From positions 166,257,697 through 166,321,696 of the forward strand of contig JAYESD010000004.1 of the NCBI GenBank assembly GCA_036927565.1: a stretch of 64,000 bases of DNA, in the 5' to 3' direction. The first letter of the stretch is position 1. Every line of letters begins with the position of its first letter. Source of the stretch: Tuctoria greenei (Eukaryota > Streptophyta > Magnoliopsida > Poales > Poaceae). Positions 46,001-55,872 of this stretch are shown piece by piece. The position numbers and the translations under genes are program-made. The notes beneath the pieces were generated by a model. The model was not told where the DNA came from and did not search any database. It was given only the letters and a program-made list of their open reading frames with translations.

Positions 46001-47808
46001 AGATGTTAATTTTATACAAATGTTGAAGAAATAATCATATAATTCGGACACAATTTGCAGAATCTAAACATGTTTAAGTATTTATATTGGAATCTAAATA
46101 AAAAAGAAGCAAGGGATAAGGAAACTGAAGAACAGTATCGGGCATTATCTCAGGCGGTTGGTAAGTAATAACCGACTGAGATAAAAATCTTCCTTGACAG
46201 TTATTAAGTACCAACCGTCTGTGAAGACATTTACTTCTTCCTAATTAATATTCTTGATTAAATGTGGGTCCTTTGAAAAGGCAAAATTCCACTTTATTGT
46301 AATATTATTGATAAGTAAAGGTTACTATTAAATTTCAATTCATAAATCTTTGAAATCGATCAGAACATAAAAAACATACAACAAATGATATTTTTCATTT
46401 TTCTATCTTGATGAATATAATGCCTTTTTCATTTATTTTTTCAGTGGACATTTTTACTCATCATAACAACCTCTATGAAAATTTTCAGATTTTTTTAAAT
46501 TTTTTTGAATCAATGTGTGTTCATAATTTGATGAATGCCTCATATGTATATGAGCATTTAGTTAGAATGATGGATAATTTGAAGTTTGACATGTCGGAAT
46601 GCTTTTAAAAAATTAACAAAGTTCATACATGTATAAATGATACAAATATGTTCATACAAAAAATTTGAGTGAAGGATCTTTTTTTTAGGAGATACACAAT
46701 TGTGAATAATATGTGAGTAGAAATTAATTTGATATTTACCAAAACATTACAATGTCAGCTATACAAGTTTTAAAATTTTTTGTTCAGGTGGTAGATGTTA
46801 ATTTTATACAAAAGTAGAAGAAAGAATCATATAATTTGGACACAATTTGCAGAATCTAAACATGTTTAAGTATTTATATTGGAATCGAAATAAAAATGAA
46901 GCAAGGGATAAGGAAACTGAAGAACAGTATCGGGAATTATCTCAGGCGGTTGGTAAGTAATAACCGACTGAGATAAAAATCTTCCTTGATGGTTATTAGG
47001 TATCAACCGTCTGTGAAGATATTTACTTCTTCCTAATTAATATTCTTGATTAAATGGGGGTCCTTTAAAAGGCAAAATTCCACTTTCTTGTAATATTATT
47101 GATAAGTAAAGGTTACTATTAAATTTCACTTCATAAATCTTTTGAAATCGGTCAGAACATAAAAAACATACCACAAATGATATTTTTCATTTTTCTATCT
47201 TGATGAATATAATGCCTTTTTCATTTATTTTTTCAGTGGACATTTTTACTCATCATACCAACCTCTATGAAATTTTTTAGATTTTTTTAAATTTTTTTGA
47301 ATCAATGTGTGTTCATAATTTGATGAATGCCTCATATGTATATGAGCATTTAGTTAGAATGATGGATAATTTGAAGTTTGACATGTTGGAATGCTTTTAA
47401 AAAAATTAACAAAATTCATACATGTATAAATGATACAAATATGTTCATACAAACCAATTTGAGTGAAGGATCTCTTTTTTACGAGATACACAAATGTGAA
47501 TAATATGTGAGTAGAAATTAATTTGATATTTACCAAAACATTACAATGTCAGCTATACAAGTTTTAAATTTTTTTTGTTCAGGTGGTAGATGTTAATTTT
47601 AACAAATGTAGAAGAAAGAATCATATAATTTGGACACAATTTGCAGAATCTAAACATGTTTGAGTATTTATATTGGAATCTAAATAAAAAAGAAGCAAGG
47701 GATAAGGAAACTGAAGAACAGTATCGGGCATTATCTCAGGCGGTTGGTAAGTAATAACCGACTGAGATAAAAATCTCCTCGGAAGGTTATTAAGTACCAA
47801 CCGCCTAT
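43085..47808 (+). repeat. Six consecutive S modules (S1-S6)
   Basis: S1 43085-43876, S2 43877-44635, S3 44636-45429, S4 45430-46222, S5 46223-47014, S6 47015-47808. They are AT-rich and very similar to each other. Shared marks: 'aatgtgggtcctttaaaaaggcaaa', a 'ttcatttattttttcag' stretch, 'cctcatatgtatatgagca' (palindromic core), and 'aagaagcaagggataagg' before the boundary hairpins. A short plus-strand frame around the 'cag' is open in S5 but broken in other copies. No gene is called. Confidence 0.92.
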
Positions 47809-47835
47809 GAAGATATTTACTTGGGACGGAGGGAG

Positions 47836-47842
47836 TATAAGA
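47836..47842 (+). promoter_or_regulatory. TATA-like box of G4 at the edge of a Stowaway-like end
   Basis: GGGACGGAGGGAGTATAAGA: the TA after the Stowaway-like end forms part of TATAAGA, about 95 bp upstream of the G4 start. In G5 it is at 50420, in G6 at 52208, and in G7 a stronger TATAAAAAGG at 53961-53970. Confidence 0.55.
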
Positions 47843-47931
47843 TGGTCACCCGCGCCATCGTCTTTTCTGTACAACCGTTCCAACATCCTCTCTTCTCTCC
47901 ACAAAACCTAGCCGCGGCTAGTATACAACAA

Positions 47932-48354
47932 ATGCTTTCGAGCTCGAGCAACCCTCCGCCACCGAGCCCACCGAGGGACCCAGCCGCTGGTAAGCGTCCG
48001 TGGCTGGACCCCCCCTCGCCGTGGCACGTGAAGGATACCCTCCTGTTCAACATGGCCCGAGATGTATTTACAGATACATCTCACTCCATGGAACGCCTTG
48101 GGCTCGGTACCCTTCCACAAAGTACTGGAATGGACACAACGAGCCACTATGTCTTCGGCCTCTCGCACATGGCCTCTCGTCTTGACTCCCTCTAGGAGAC
48201 GATGGCGGCCGAGCTCGGCGTCGCGGGTCGTCGCAACCTCGTCGTGGCGGCGGCCTTGAGACTGGGTCACCTTCCGCCACCGAAGCCCGAGGCGCTAGAG
48301 GAGGGTCAGGAGCCCGAGGACCCACCCGAGGAGGAGGAGGTGGAGGCTGAGTAG
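47932..48354 (+). pseudogene. G4: GLGTLP-family copy with TAG at codon 88
   Basis: 141 codons from the ATG at 47932. The frame reads MLSSSSNPPPPSPPRDPAAG, MARDVFTDTSHSM, LGLGTLPQSTGMDTT and ASRLDSL, then TAG (48193-48195) where G6 and G7 have Trp, then ETMAAELGVAG and an acidic end (EEEEVEAE). The interrupted frame continues to 48354, so a single substitution broke it. The same TAG is in G5. The frame is also open upstream to 47821, but conservation with G2 and G3 begins at this ATG. Confidence 0.75.
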
Positions 48355-48804
48355 AGTAGTATTTAGGTGTTTTCTTTTCATGTTTTTAGTTGTAGTTTTT
48401 CGTTTCATGTTTTTAGTTGTAGTTTTTCGTTGCATGGTTTTAGTTGTAGTTTATCTTTTCTTGTGTTTGTAATATACTCCCTCCATCCAAAGCAACAAGT
48501 ATTTTGGGACGGAGATACTCCCTCCATCGAAAGGGACAAGTAGTATTTTGGTACGGAGGGAGTAATGTTTTTAAGTTAAATGTACTTGGTGTTCTTGTTC
48601 ATGGATGTACTATCTGTGCAAAATTAGTTCGAATTTTCCAATCGCCAAACCCTCCTTGTCCCTAAACCGGTGGAGTTGCCAGGAGATCGCCCGCAGCAGG
48701 GCCCGCAAAGCGGTCTTTAAAGTAGTAGTAACACGAAAATGCAACATGCCGGTAGCTAGGACTGGAAAGAAAAAAGTGACGGTTATTAAGTACCAACCAC
48801 CTGT

Positions 48805-50392
48805 GAAGATATTTACTTCTTCTTAATTAATATTCTTCATTAAATGTGGGTCCTTTAAAAGTCAAAATTCCACTTTCTTGTAATATTATTGATAAGTAAA
48901 GGTTACCATTAAATTTCACTTCATAAATCTTTTGAAATTGGTCAGAACATAAAAAACGTACAACAAATGCTATTTTTCATTTTTCTATCTTGATGAATAT
49001 AATGCCTTTATCATTTATTTTTTCAGTGGACATTTTTACTCATCATACCAACCTCTATGAATTTTTTCAGATTTTTTAAAATTTTTTTGAATCAATGTGT
49101 GTTCATAATTTAATGAATGCCTCATATGTATATGAGCATTTAGTTAGAATGATGGATAATTTGAAGTTTGACATGTTGTAATGCTTTAAAAAAATTAACA
49201 AAATTCATACATATATAAATGGTACAAATATGTTCATACAAACAAATTTGAGTGAAGGATCTTTTTTTTATGCGATACACAAATGTGAATAATATGTGAG
49301 TAGCAATTAATTTGATATTTACCAAAACATTACAATGTCAGCTATACAAGTTTTAAAATTTTTTGTTCAGGTGGTAGATGTTAATTTTATACAAATGTAG
49401 AAGAAATAATCATATAATTCGGACACAATTTGCAGAATCTAAACATGTTTAAGTATTTATATTGGAATCTAAGTAAAAAAGAAGCAAGGGATAAGGAAAC
49501 TGAAGAACAGTATCGGGCATTATCTCAGGCGGTTGGTAAGTAATAACCGACTGAGATAAAAATATTCCTTTATGGTTATTAAGTACCAACCGTCTGTGAA
49601 GATATTTTCTTCTTCCTAATTAATATTCTTGATTAAATGGGGGTCCTTTAAAAAGGCAAAATTCCACTTTCTTGTAATATTATTGATAAGTAAAGGTTAC
49701 TATTAAATTTCACTTCATAAATCTTTTGAAATCGGTCAGAACATAAAAAACATACAACAAATGATATTTTTCATTTTTCTATCTTGATGAATATAATGCC
49801 TTTTTCATTTATTTTTTTAGTGGACATTTTTAGTCATCATACCAACCTCTATGAAATTTTTTAGATTTTTTTAAATTTTTTTGAATCAATGTGTGTTCAT
49901 AATTTGATGAATGCCTCATATGTATATGAGCATTTAGTTAGAATGATGGATAATTTGAAGTTTGACATGTCGGAATGTTTTTAAAAAAATTAACAAAATT
50001 CATACATGTATAAATGATATAAATATGTTCATACAAACAAATTTGAGTGAAGGGTCTTTTTTTTACGAGATACACAAATGTGAATAATATGTGAGTAGAA
50101 ATTAATTTGATATTTACCAAAACATTACAATGTCAGGTATACAAGTTTTAAATTTTTTTGTTCAGGTGGTAGATGTTAATTTTATACAAATGTAGAAGAA
50201 AGAATCATATAATTTGGACACAATTTGCAGAATCTAAACATGTTTGAGTATTTATATTGGAATCTAAATAAAAAAGAAGCAAGGGATAAGGAAACTGAAG
50301 AACAGTATCGGGCATTATCTCAGGCGGTTGGTAAGTAATAACCGACTGAGATAAAAATCTCCTCGGAAGGTTATTAAGTACGAACCGCCTGT
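48805..50392 (+). repeat. Two S modules (S7-S8)
   Basis: S7 48805-49597 and S8 49598-50392, as in S1-S6. Confidence 0.92.
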
Positions 50393-50515
50393 GAAGATAT
50401 TTACTTGGGACGGAGGGAGTATAAGATGGTCACCCGCGCCATCGTCTTTTCTGCACAACCGTTCCAACATCCTCTCTTCTCTCCACAAAACCTAGCCGCG
50501 GCTAGTATACAACAA

Positions 50516-50938
50516 ATGCTTTCGAGCTCGAGCAACCCTCCGCCACCGAGCCCGCCTAGGGACCCAGCAGCTGGTAAGCGTCCGCGGCTGGACCCCCCCT
50601 CGCCGCCGCGCGTGAAGGATACCCTCCTGTTCAACATGGCCCAAGATGTATTTACAGATACATCTCACTCCATGGAACGCCTTGGGCTCGGTACCCTTCC
50701 ACAAAGTACTGGAATGGACACAACGGGCCACTATGTCTTCGGCCTCTCGCACGTGGCCTCTCGTCTTGACTCCCTCTAGGAGACGATGGCGGCCGAGCTC
50801 GGCGTCGCGGGTCGGCGCAACCTCGTCGTGGTGGCAGCCTTGAGACTGGGTCACCTTCCGCCACCGAAGCCCGAGGCGCTAGAGGAGGGTCAGGAGCCCG
50901 AGGACCCACCCGAGGAGGAGGAGGTGGAGGCTGAGTAG
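50516..50938 (+). pseudogene. G5: GLGTLP-family copy with TAG at codon 88
   Basis: Almost identical to G4 across the whole module (50393-51388). The TAG at 50777-50779 is the same nonsense change, so G4 and G5 descend from one already broken copy. The remaining frame runs to 50938. TATAAGA lies at 50420-50426. Confidence 0.75.
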
Positions 50939-51388
50939 AGTGGTATTTAGGTGTTTTCTTTTCATGTTTTTAGTTGTAGTTTTTCGTTTCATGTTTTTAG
51001 TTGTAGTTTTTCGTTGCATGGTTTTAGTTGTAGTTTATCTTTTCTTGTGTTTGTAATATACTTCCTCCATCCAAAGCGACAAGTATTTTGGGATGGAGAT
51101 ACTCCCTCCATCGAAAGGGACAAGTAGTATTTTGGGACGGAGGGAGTAATGTTTTTAAGTTAAATGTACTTGGTGTTCTTTTTCATGGATGTACTATCTG
51201 TGCAAAATTAGTTCGAACTTTCCTATCGCCAAACCCTCCTTGTCCCTAAACCGGTGGAGTTGCCAGGAGATCGCCCGCAGCGGGGCCCGCAAAGCGGTCG
51301 TTAAAGTAGTAGTAACACGAAAATGCAACATGCCGGTAGCTAGGACTGGAAAGAAAAAAGTGACGGTTATTAAGTACCAACCACCTGT

Positions 51389-52181
51389 GAAGATATTTAC
51401 TTCTTCTTAATTAATATTCTTGATTAAATGTGGGTCCTTTAAAAGTCAAAATTCCACTTTCTTGTAATATTATTGATAAGTAAAGGTTACCATTAAATTT
51501 CACTTCATAAATCTTTTGAAATTGGTCAGAACATAGAAAACGTACAACAAATGCTATTTTTCATTTTTCTATCTTGATGAATATAATGCCTTTATCATTT
51601 ATTTTTTCAGTGGACATTTTTACTCATCATACCAACCTCTATGAATTTTTTCAGATTTTTTAAAATTTTTTTGAATCAATGTGTGTTCATAATTTGATGA
51701 ATGCCTCATATGTATATGAGCATTTAGTTAGAATGATGGATAATTTGAAGTTTAACATGTTGTAATGCTTTAAAAAAATTATCAAAATTCATACATGTAT
51801 AAATGATACAAATATGTTCATACAAAAAAATTTGAGTGAAGGATCTTTTTTTATGCGATACACAAATGTGAATAATATGTGAGTAGCAATTAATTTGATA
51901 TTTACCAAAACATTACAATGTCAGCTATACAATTTTTAAAATTCTTTGTTTAGGTGGTAGATGTTAATTTTATACAAATGTAGAAGAAAGAATCATATAA
52001 TTTGGACACAGTTTGCAGAATCTAAACATGTTTGAGTATTTATATTGGAATCTAAATAAAAAAGAAGCAAGGGATAAGGAAACTGAAGAACAGTATCGGG
52101 CATTATCTCAGGCGGTTGGTAAGTAATAACCGACTGAGATAAAAATCTTCTCGGAAGGTTATTAAGTACCAACCGCCGGTG
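51389..52181 (+). repeat. S module (S9)
   Basis: One spacer module of 793 bp. Confidence 0.92.
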
Positions 52182-52303
52182 AAGATATTTACTTGGGACG
52201 GAGGGAGTATAAGATGGTCACCCGCGCCATCGTCTTTTCTACACAACCGTTCCAACATCCTCTCTTCTCTCCACAAAACCTAGCTGCGGCTAGTATACAG
52301 CAA

Positions 52304-52726
52304 ATGCTTTCGAGCTCGAGCAGCCCTCTGCCACTGAGCCCGTCGAGGGACCCAGCAGCCGGTAAGCGGCCGCGGCTGGACCCCCCCTAGCCGCCGCGCG
52401 TGAAGGATACCCTCCTGTTCAACATGGCCCGAGATGTATTTACAGATACATCTCACTCCATGGAACGCCTTGGGCTCGGTACCCTTCCACAAAGTACTGG
52501 AATGGACACCACGGGCCACTATGTCTTCGGCCTCTCACACGTGGCCTCTCGTCTTGACTCCCTCTGGGAGATGATGGCGGCCGAGCTCGGCGTCGCGGGT
52601 CGTCGCAACCTCGTCGTGGCGGCGGCCTTGAGACTGGGTCACCTTCCGCCATCGAAGCCCGAGGCGCTAGAGTAGGGTCAGGAGCCCGAGGACCCACCCG
52701 AGGAGGAGGAGGTGGAGGCTGAGTAG
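52304..52726 (+). pseudogene. G6: GLGTLP-family copy with two TAG stops
   Basis: Same 141-codon layout, in a 953-bp module (52182-53134) that lacks one Stowaway-like word of about 43 bp. A TAG at about 52388-52390 replaces a Ser codon in the Pro-rich part. A TAG at 52673-52675 replaces a Glu codon in the acidic tail. Codon 88 is Trp, so it was inactivated independently of G4 and G5. The frame between the stops, which includes the whole core, is intact. Confidence 0.75.
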
Positions 52727-53134
52727 AGTAGTATTTAGGTGTTTTCTTTTCATGTTTTTAGTTGTAGTTTTTCGTTTCATGTTTTAATTGTAGTTTTTCA
52801 TTGCATGGTTTTAGTTGTAGTTTATCTTTTCTTGTGTTTGTAATATACTCCCTCCATCGAAAGGGACAAGTAGTATTTTGGGACGGAGGGAGTAATGTTT
52901 TTAAGTTAAATGTACTTGGTGTTCTTGTTCATGGATGTACTATCTGTGCAAAATTAGTTCGAATTTTCCGATCGCCAAACCCTCCTTGTCCCCGAACCGG
53001 TGGAGTTGCCAGGAGATCGCCCGCAGCGGGGCTCGCAAGGCGGTCTGTAAAGTAGTAGTAACACGGAAATGCAACAGGCCGGTAGCTAGGACTGGAAAGA
53101 AAAAAGTGACGGTTATTAAGTACCAACCGCCTGT

Positions 53135-53933
53135 GAAGATATTTACTTCTTCTTAATTAATATTCTTGATTAAATGTGGGTCCTTTAAAAAGTCAAAATT
53201 CCACTTTCTTGTAATATTATTGATAAGTAAAGGTTACTATTAAATTTCACTTCATAATTCTTTTGAAATTGCTCAGAACATAAAAAATATACAACAAATG
53301 CTATTTTTCATTTTTTCTATCTTGATGAATATAATGTCTTTATCATTTATTTTTTCAGTGGACATTTTTACTCATAATACCAACCTCTATGAATTTTTTT
53401 TCGGATTTTTTAATTTTTTTTTGAGTCAATGTGTGTTCATAATTTGATGAATGCCTCATATGTATATGAGCATTTAGTTATAATGATGGATAATTTGAAG
53501 TTTGACATGTTGTAATGCTTTAAAAAAATTAACAAAATTCATACATGTATAAATGATACAAATATGTTCATACAAACAAATTTGAGTGAGGGATCTTTTT
53601 TTTTATGCGATACACAAATGTGAATAATATGTGAGTAGCAATTAATTTGATATTTACCAAAACATTACAATGTCAGCTATACAAGTTTTAAAAATTTTTT
53701 GTTGAGGTGGTAGATGTTAATTTTATACAAATGTAGAAGAAAGAATCATATAATTTGGACACAATTTTCAGAAACTAAACATGTTTGAGTATTTATATTG
53801 GAATCTAAATAAAAAAGAAGCAAGGGATAAGGAATCTGAAAAACAGTATCGGGCATTATCTCAGACGGTTGGTAAGTAATAACCGAATGAGATAAAAATC
53901 TTCTCGGAAGGTTATTAAGTACCAACCGCCTGT
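53135..53933 (+). repeat. S module (S10)
   Basis: One spacer module of 799 bp. Confidence 0.92.
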
Positions 53934-54056
53934 GAAGATATTTACTTGGGACGGAGGGAGTATAAAAAGGTCACCTGTGCCATCGTCTTTTCTACACAAC
54001 CGTTCCAACATCCTCTCTTCTCTCCACAAAACCTAGCTGTGGCTAGTATACAGCAA

Positions 54057-54478
54057 ATGCTTTCGAGCTCGAGCAACCCTCCGCCATCGAGCCCGCCGAG
54101 GGACCCATCAGCCGGTAAGCGGACGCGGCTGGACCCCCCTCGCCGCCGCGCGTGAAGGATACCCTCCTGTTCAACATGGCCCGAGATGTATTTACAGATA
54201 CATCTCACTTCATGGAATGCCTTGGGCTCGGTAACCTTCCACAAAGTACTGGAATGGACACCACGGGCCACTATGTCTTCGGCCTCTTGCACGTGGCCTC
54301 TCGTCTTGACTCCCTCTGGGAGACGATGGCGGCTGAGCTCGACGTCGCGGGTCGTCGCAACCTCATCGTGGCTGCGGCCTTGAGACTGGGTCACCTTCCG
54401 CCACCGAAGCCCGAGGCGCTAGAGGAGGGTCAGGAGCCCGAGGACCCACCCGAGGAGGAGGAGGTGGAGGCTGAGTAG
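54057..54478 (+). pseudogene. G7: GLGTLP-family copy with a 1-bp deletion
   Basis: 422 bp against 423 in G4-G6. A run of C near 54134-54139 is one base shorter, shifting the frame before the core. Past it, the core (MARDVFTDTSHFM, GLGNLPQSTGMDTT) reads on in the right frame to 54478. Codon 88 is Trp. It has the most canonical TATA box of the array copies (TATAAAAAGG, 53961-53970). The module is 53934-54928. Confidence 0.75.
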
Positions 54479-54928
54479 AGTAGTATTTAGGTGTTTTCTT
54501 TTCATGTTTTTAATTGTAGTTTTTCATTTCATGTTTTTAGTTGTAGTTTTTCCTTGCATGGTTTTAGTTGTAGTTTATCTTTTCTTGTGTTTGTAATATA
54601 CTCCCTCCATCCAAAGCGACAAGTATTTTGGGACGGAGATACTCCCTCCATCGAAAGGGACAAGTAGTATTTTGGGACGGAGGGAGTAATGTTTTTAAGT
54701 TAAATGTACTTGTTGTTCTTGTTCATGGATGTACTATATGTGCAAAATTAGTTCAAATTTTCCGATCGCCAAACCCTCCTTGTCCCCAAACCAGTGGAGT
54801 TGCTAGGAGATCGCCCACAGTGGGGCCCGCAAGGCGGTCTGTAAAGTAGTAGTAACACGAAAATGCAACAGGCCGGTAGCTAGGACTGGAAAGAAAAAAG
54901 TGACGGTTATTAAGTACCAACCGCCTGT

Positions 54929-55015
54929 GAAGATATTTACTTCTTCTTAATTAATATTCTTGATTAAATGTGGGTCCTTTAAAAAGTCAAAATTTCACTT
55001 TCTTGTAATATTATT
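54929..55015 (+). repeat. S module (S11), cut by gypsy-B
   Basis: The first 87 bp of an S module, ending 'ttgtaatattatt', where gypsy-B is inserted. Other S modules continue 'gataagtaaagg' at this point. Confidence 0.9.
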
Positions 55016-55832
55016 TGTCGGTACCCTAAAAACCGTACACCCCCTGAGATTACAAAGATCTCAGGGGTAGGACGACTACTCGAGTTGAATACCCTCGGAG
55101 GCCCACTTGTCAGACATGACCGGACCAGCTTTTCCAACATGGTTAGTCCCTAGGTCGCCACGTGTACTACCGAACCAGAACTACCGCCCACAAGGGGGAA
55201 GCACCGGACTGAGTACCGAAACGACACCTCCGGACCTAACCCCTGACCGAGAGAAGCTCCGGACCTGACACGTGTCAAGTAGTCCCGGAGCTTCCTGCTT
55301 CCCGCAGCAAGCTCCGGAGCTGCCACATGTCTAAACATCGGAGCAAGCCGCCTCAAACCTCCGGGAGACCTTGTAACTGCTCCGGATCTTCAAAGGAGAG
55401 CCAAGGGTTTCTAGACCCGTTTAAATGTCATTAATTCCATATTAATGACACTTAAACGGACGATCTTAACGCCTGTAACGGCACTGTCGAAGCCCGTTAC
55501 AGGCTCATTAACAACAATTAATCATGTATCAATACTAGTAACCGCCAGGGCCACATGTCGGGCCAGGTAGCTGGTAACGGCCTGTCTTTGTACTATAAAA
55601 GGACAGGTCGACGATACACAGAGAGGGTAGATCATACGTGATAAGCCAATACAACATCAACATCCCCGTGGAGTAGGGTGTTATGCTCAAGCGGCCCGAA
55701 CCACGTAAATCCTAGTGTCTCCAGTGTTAAACCGCAATTCACCTTCTTGAGTCTCCGCGTGCCCACACCGAACTACGAACTCCTTCGACACTTTAGCTGT
55801 GTCAGGAGATCTGCCGACTTCAACAGTCGACA
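55016..55832 (+). repeat. Gypsy-B 5' LTR
   Basis: Starts TGTCGGTACCC and ends AGTCGACA, 817 bp, clearly related to the gypsy-A LTRs but well diverged. TATA box 'ctataaaagg' near 55594-55603. Confidence 0.9.
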
Positions 55833-55852
55833 GTTGGCGCGCCAGGTAGGGG
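55833..55852 (+). promoter_or_regulatory. Gypsy-B primer binding site
   Basis: GTTGGCGCGCCAGGTAGGGG directly after the LTR, as in gypsy-A. Confidence 0.75.
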
Positions 55853-55872
55853 GGCGCCTCAGATTTTCGAGA

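Larger units (their letters stand above)
47809..48804 (+). repeat. G module 4 (996 bp)
   Basis: Begins with the boundary word then GGGACGGAGGGAGTA, a Stowaway-like end. It holds the G4 frame, a threefold 27-bp 3' repeat ('catgtttttagttgtagtttttcg'), two Stowaway-like words ('tactccctccatc', 48475-48565), about 230 bp of unique tail, and a second copy of the ACGGTTATTAAGTACCAACC boundary motif. G5-G7 modules are organised the same way. Confidence 0.9.
41764..55015 (+). repeat. Composite tandem array of S (about 793 bp) and G (about 995 bp) modules
   Basis: A 'gaagatattta' boundary word recurs at 41764, 43085, 43877, 44636, 45430, 46223, 47015, 47809, 48805, 49598, 50393, 51389, 52182, 53135, 53934 and 54929. 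The spacings are 759-799 bp for AT-rich spacer modules (S) and 953-996 bp for modules holding a G-family gene. The first interval (1321 bp) is a partial S plus G3. The order is partial S-G3, S1-S6, G4, S7-S8, G5, S9, G6, S10, G7, S11 (cut by gypsy-B). Each boundary has a double hairpin, CTCAGGCGGTT...AACCGACTGAG then ACGGTT...AACCGTC, the same motif as CACTA-2's edges. Confidence 0.93.

Noticed and set aside
46408..46608. 66-codon plus-strand frame in S5 beginning after a 'ttttttcag' stretch
   Set aside because: It looks like an exon with an acceptor, but the frame is broken by indels in A/T runs in most other S modules, so coding is not supported.
44972..50120. Recurrent minus-strand frames of about 60 codons in S modules (MVNIKLIS...)
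   Set aside because: They recur only because the modules are copies. AT-rich Phe/Ile peptides with no conserved signal and a length that varies.
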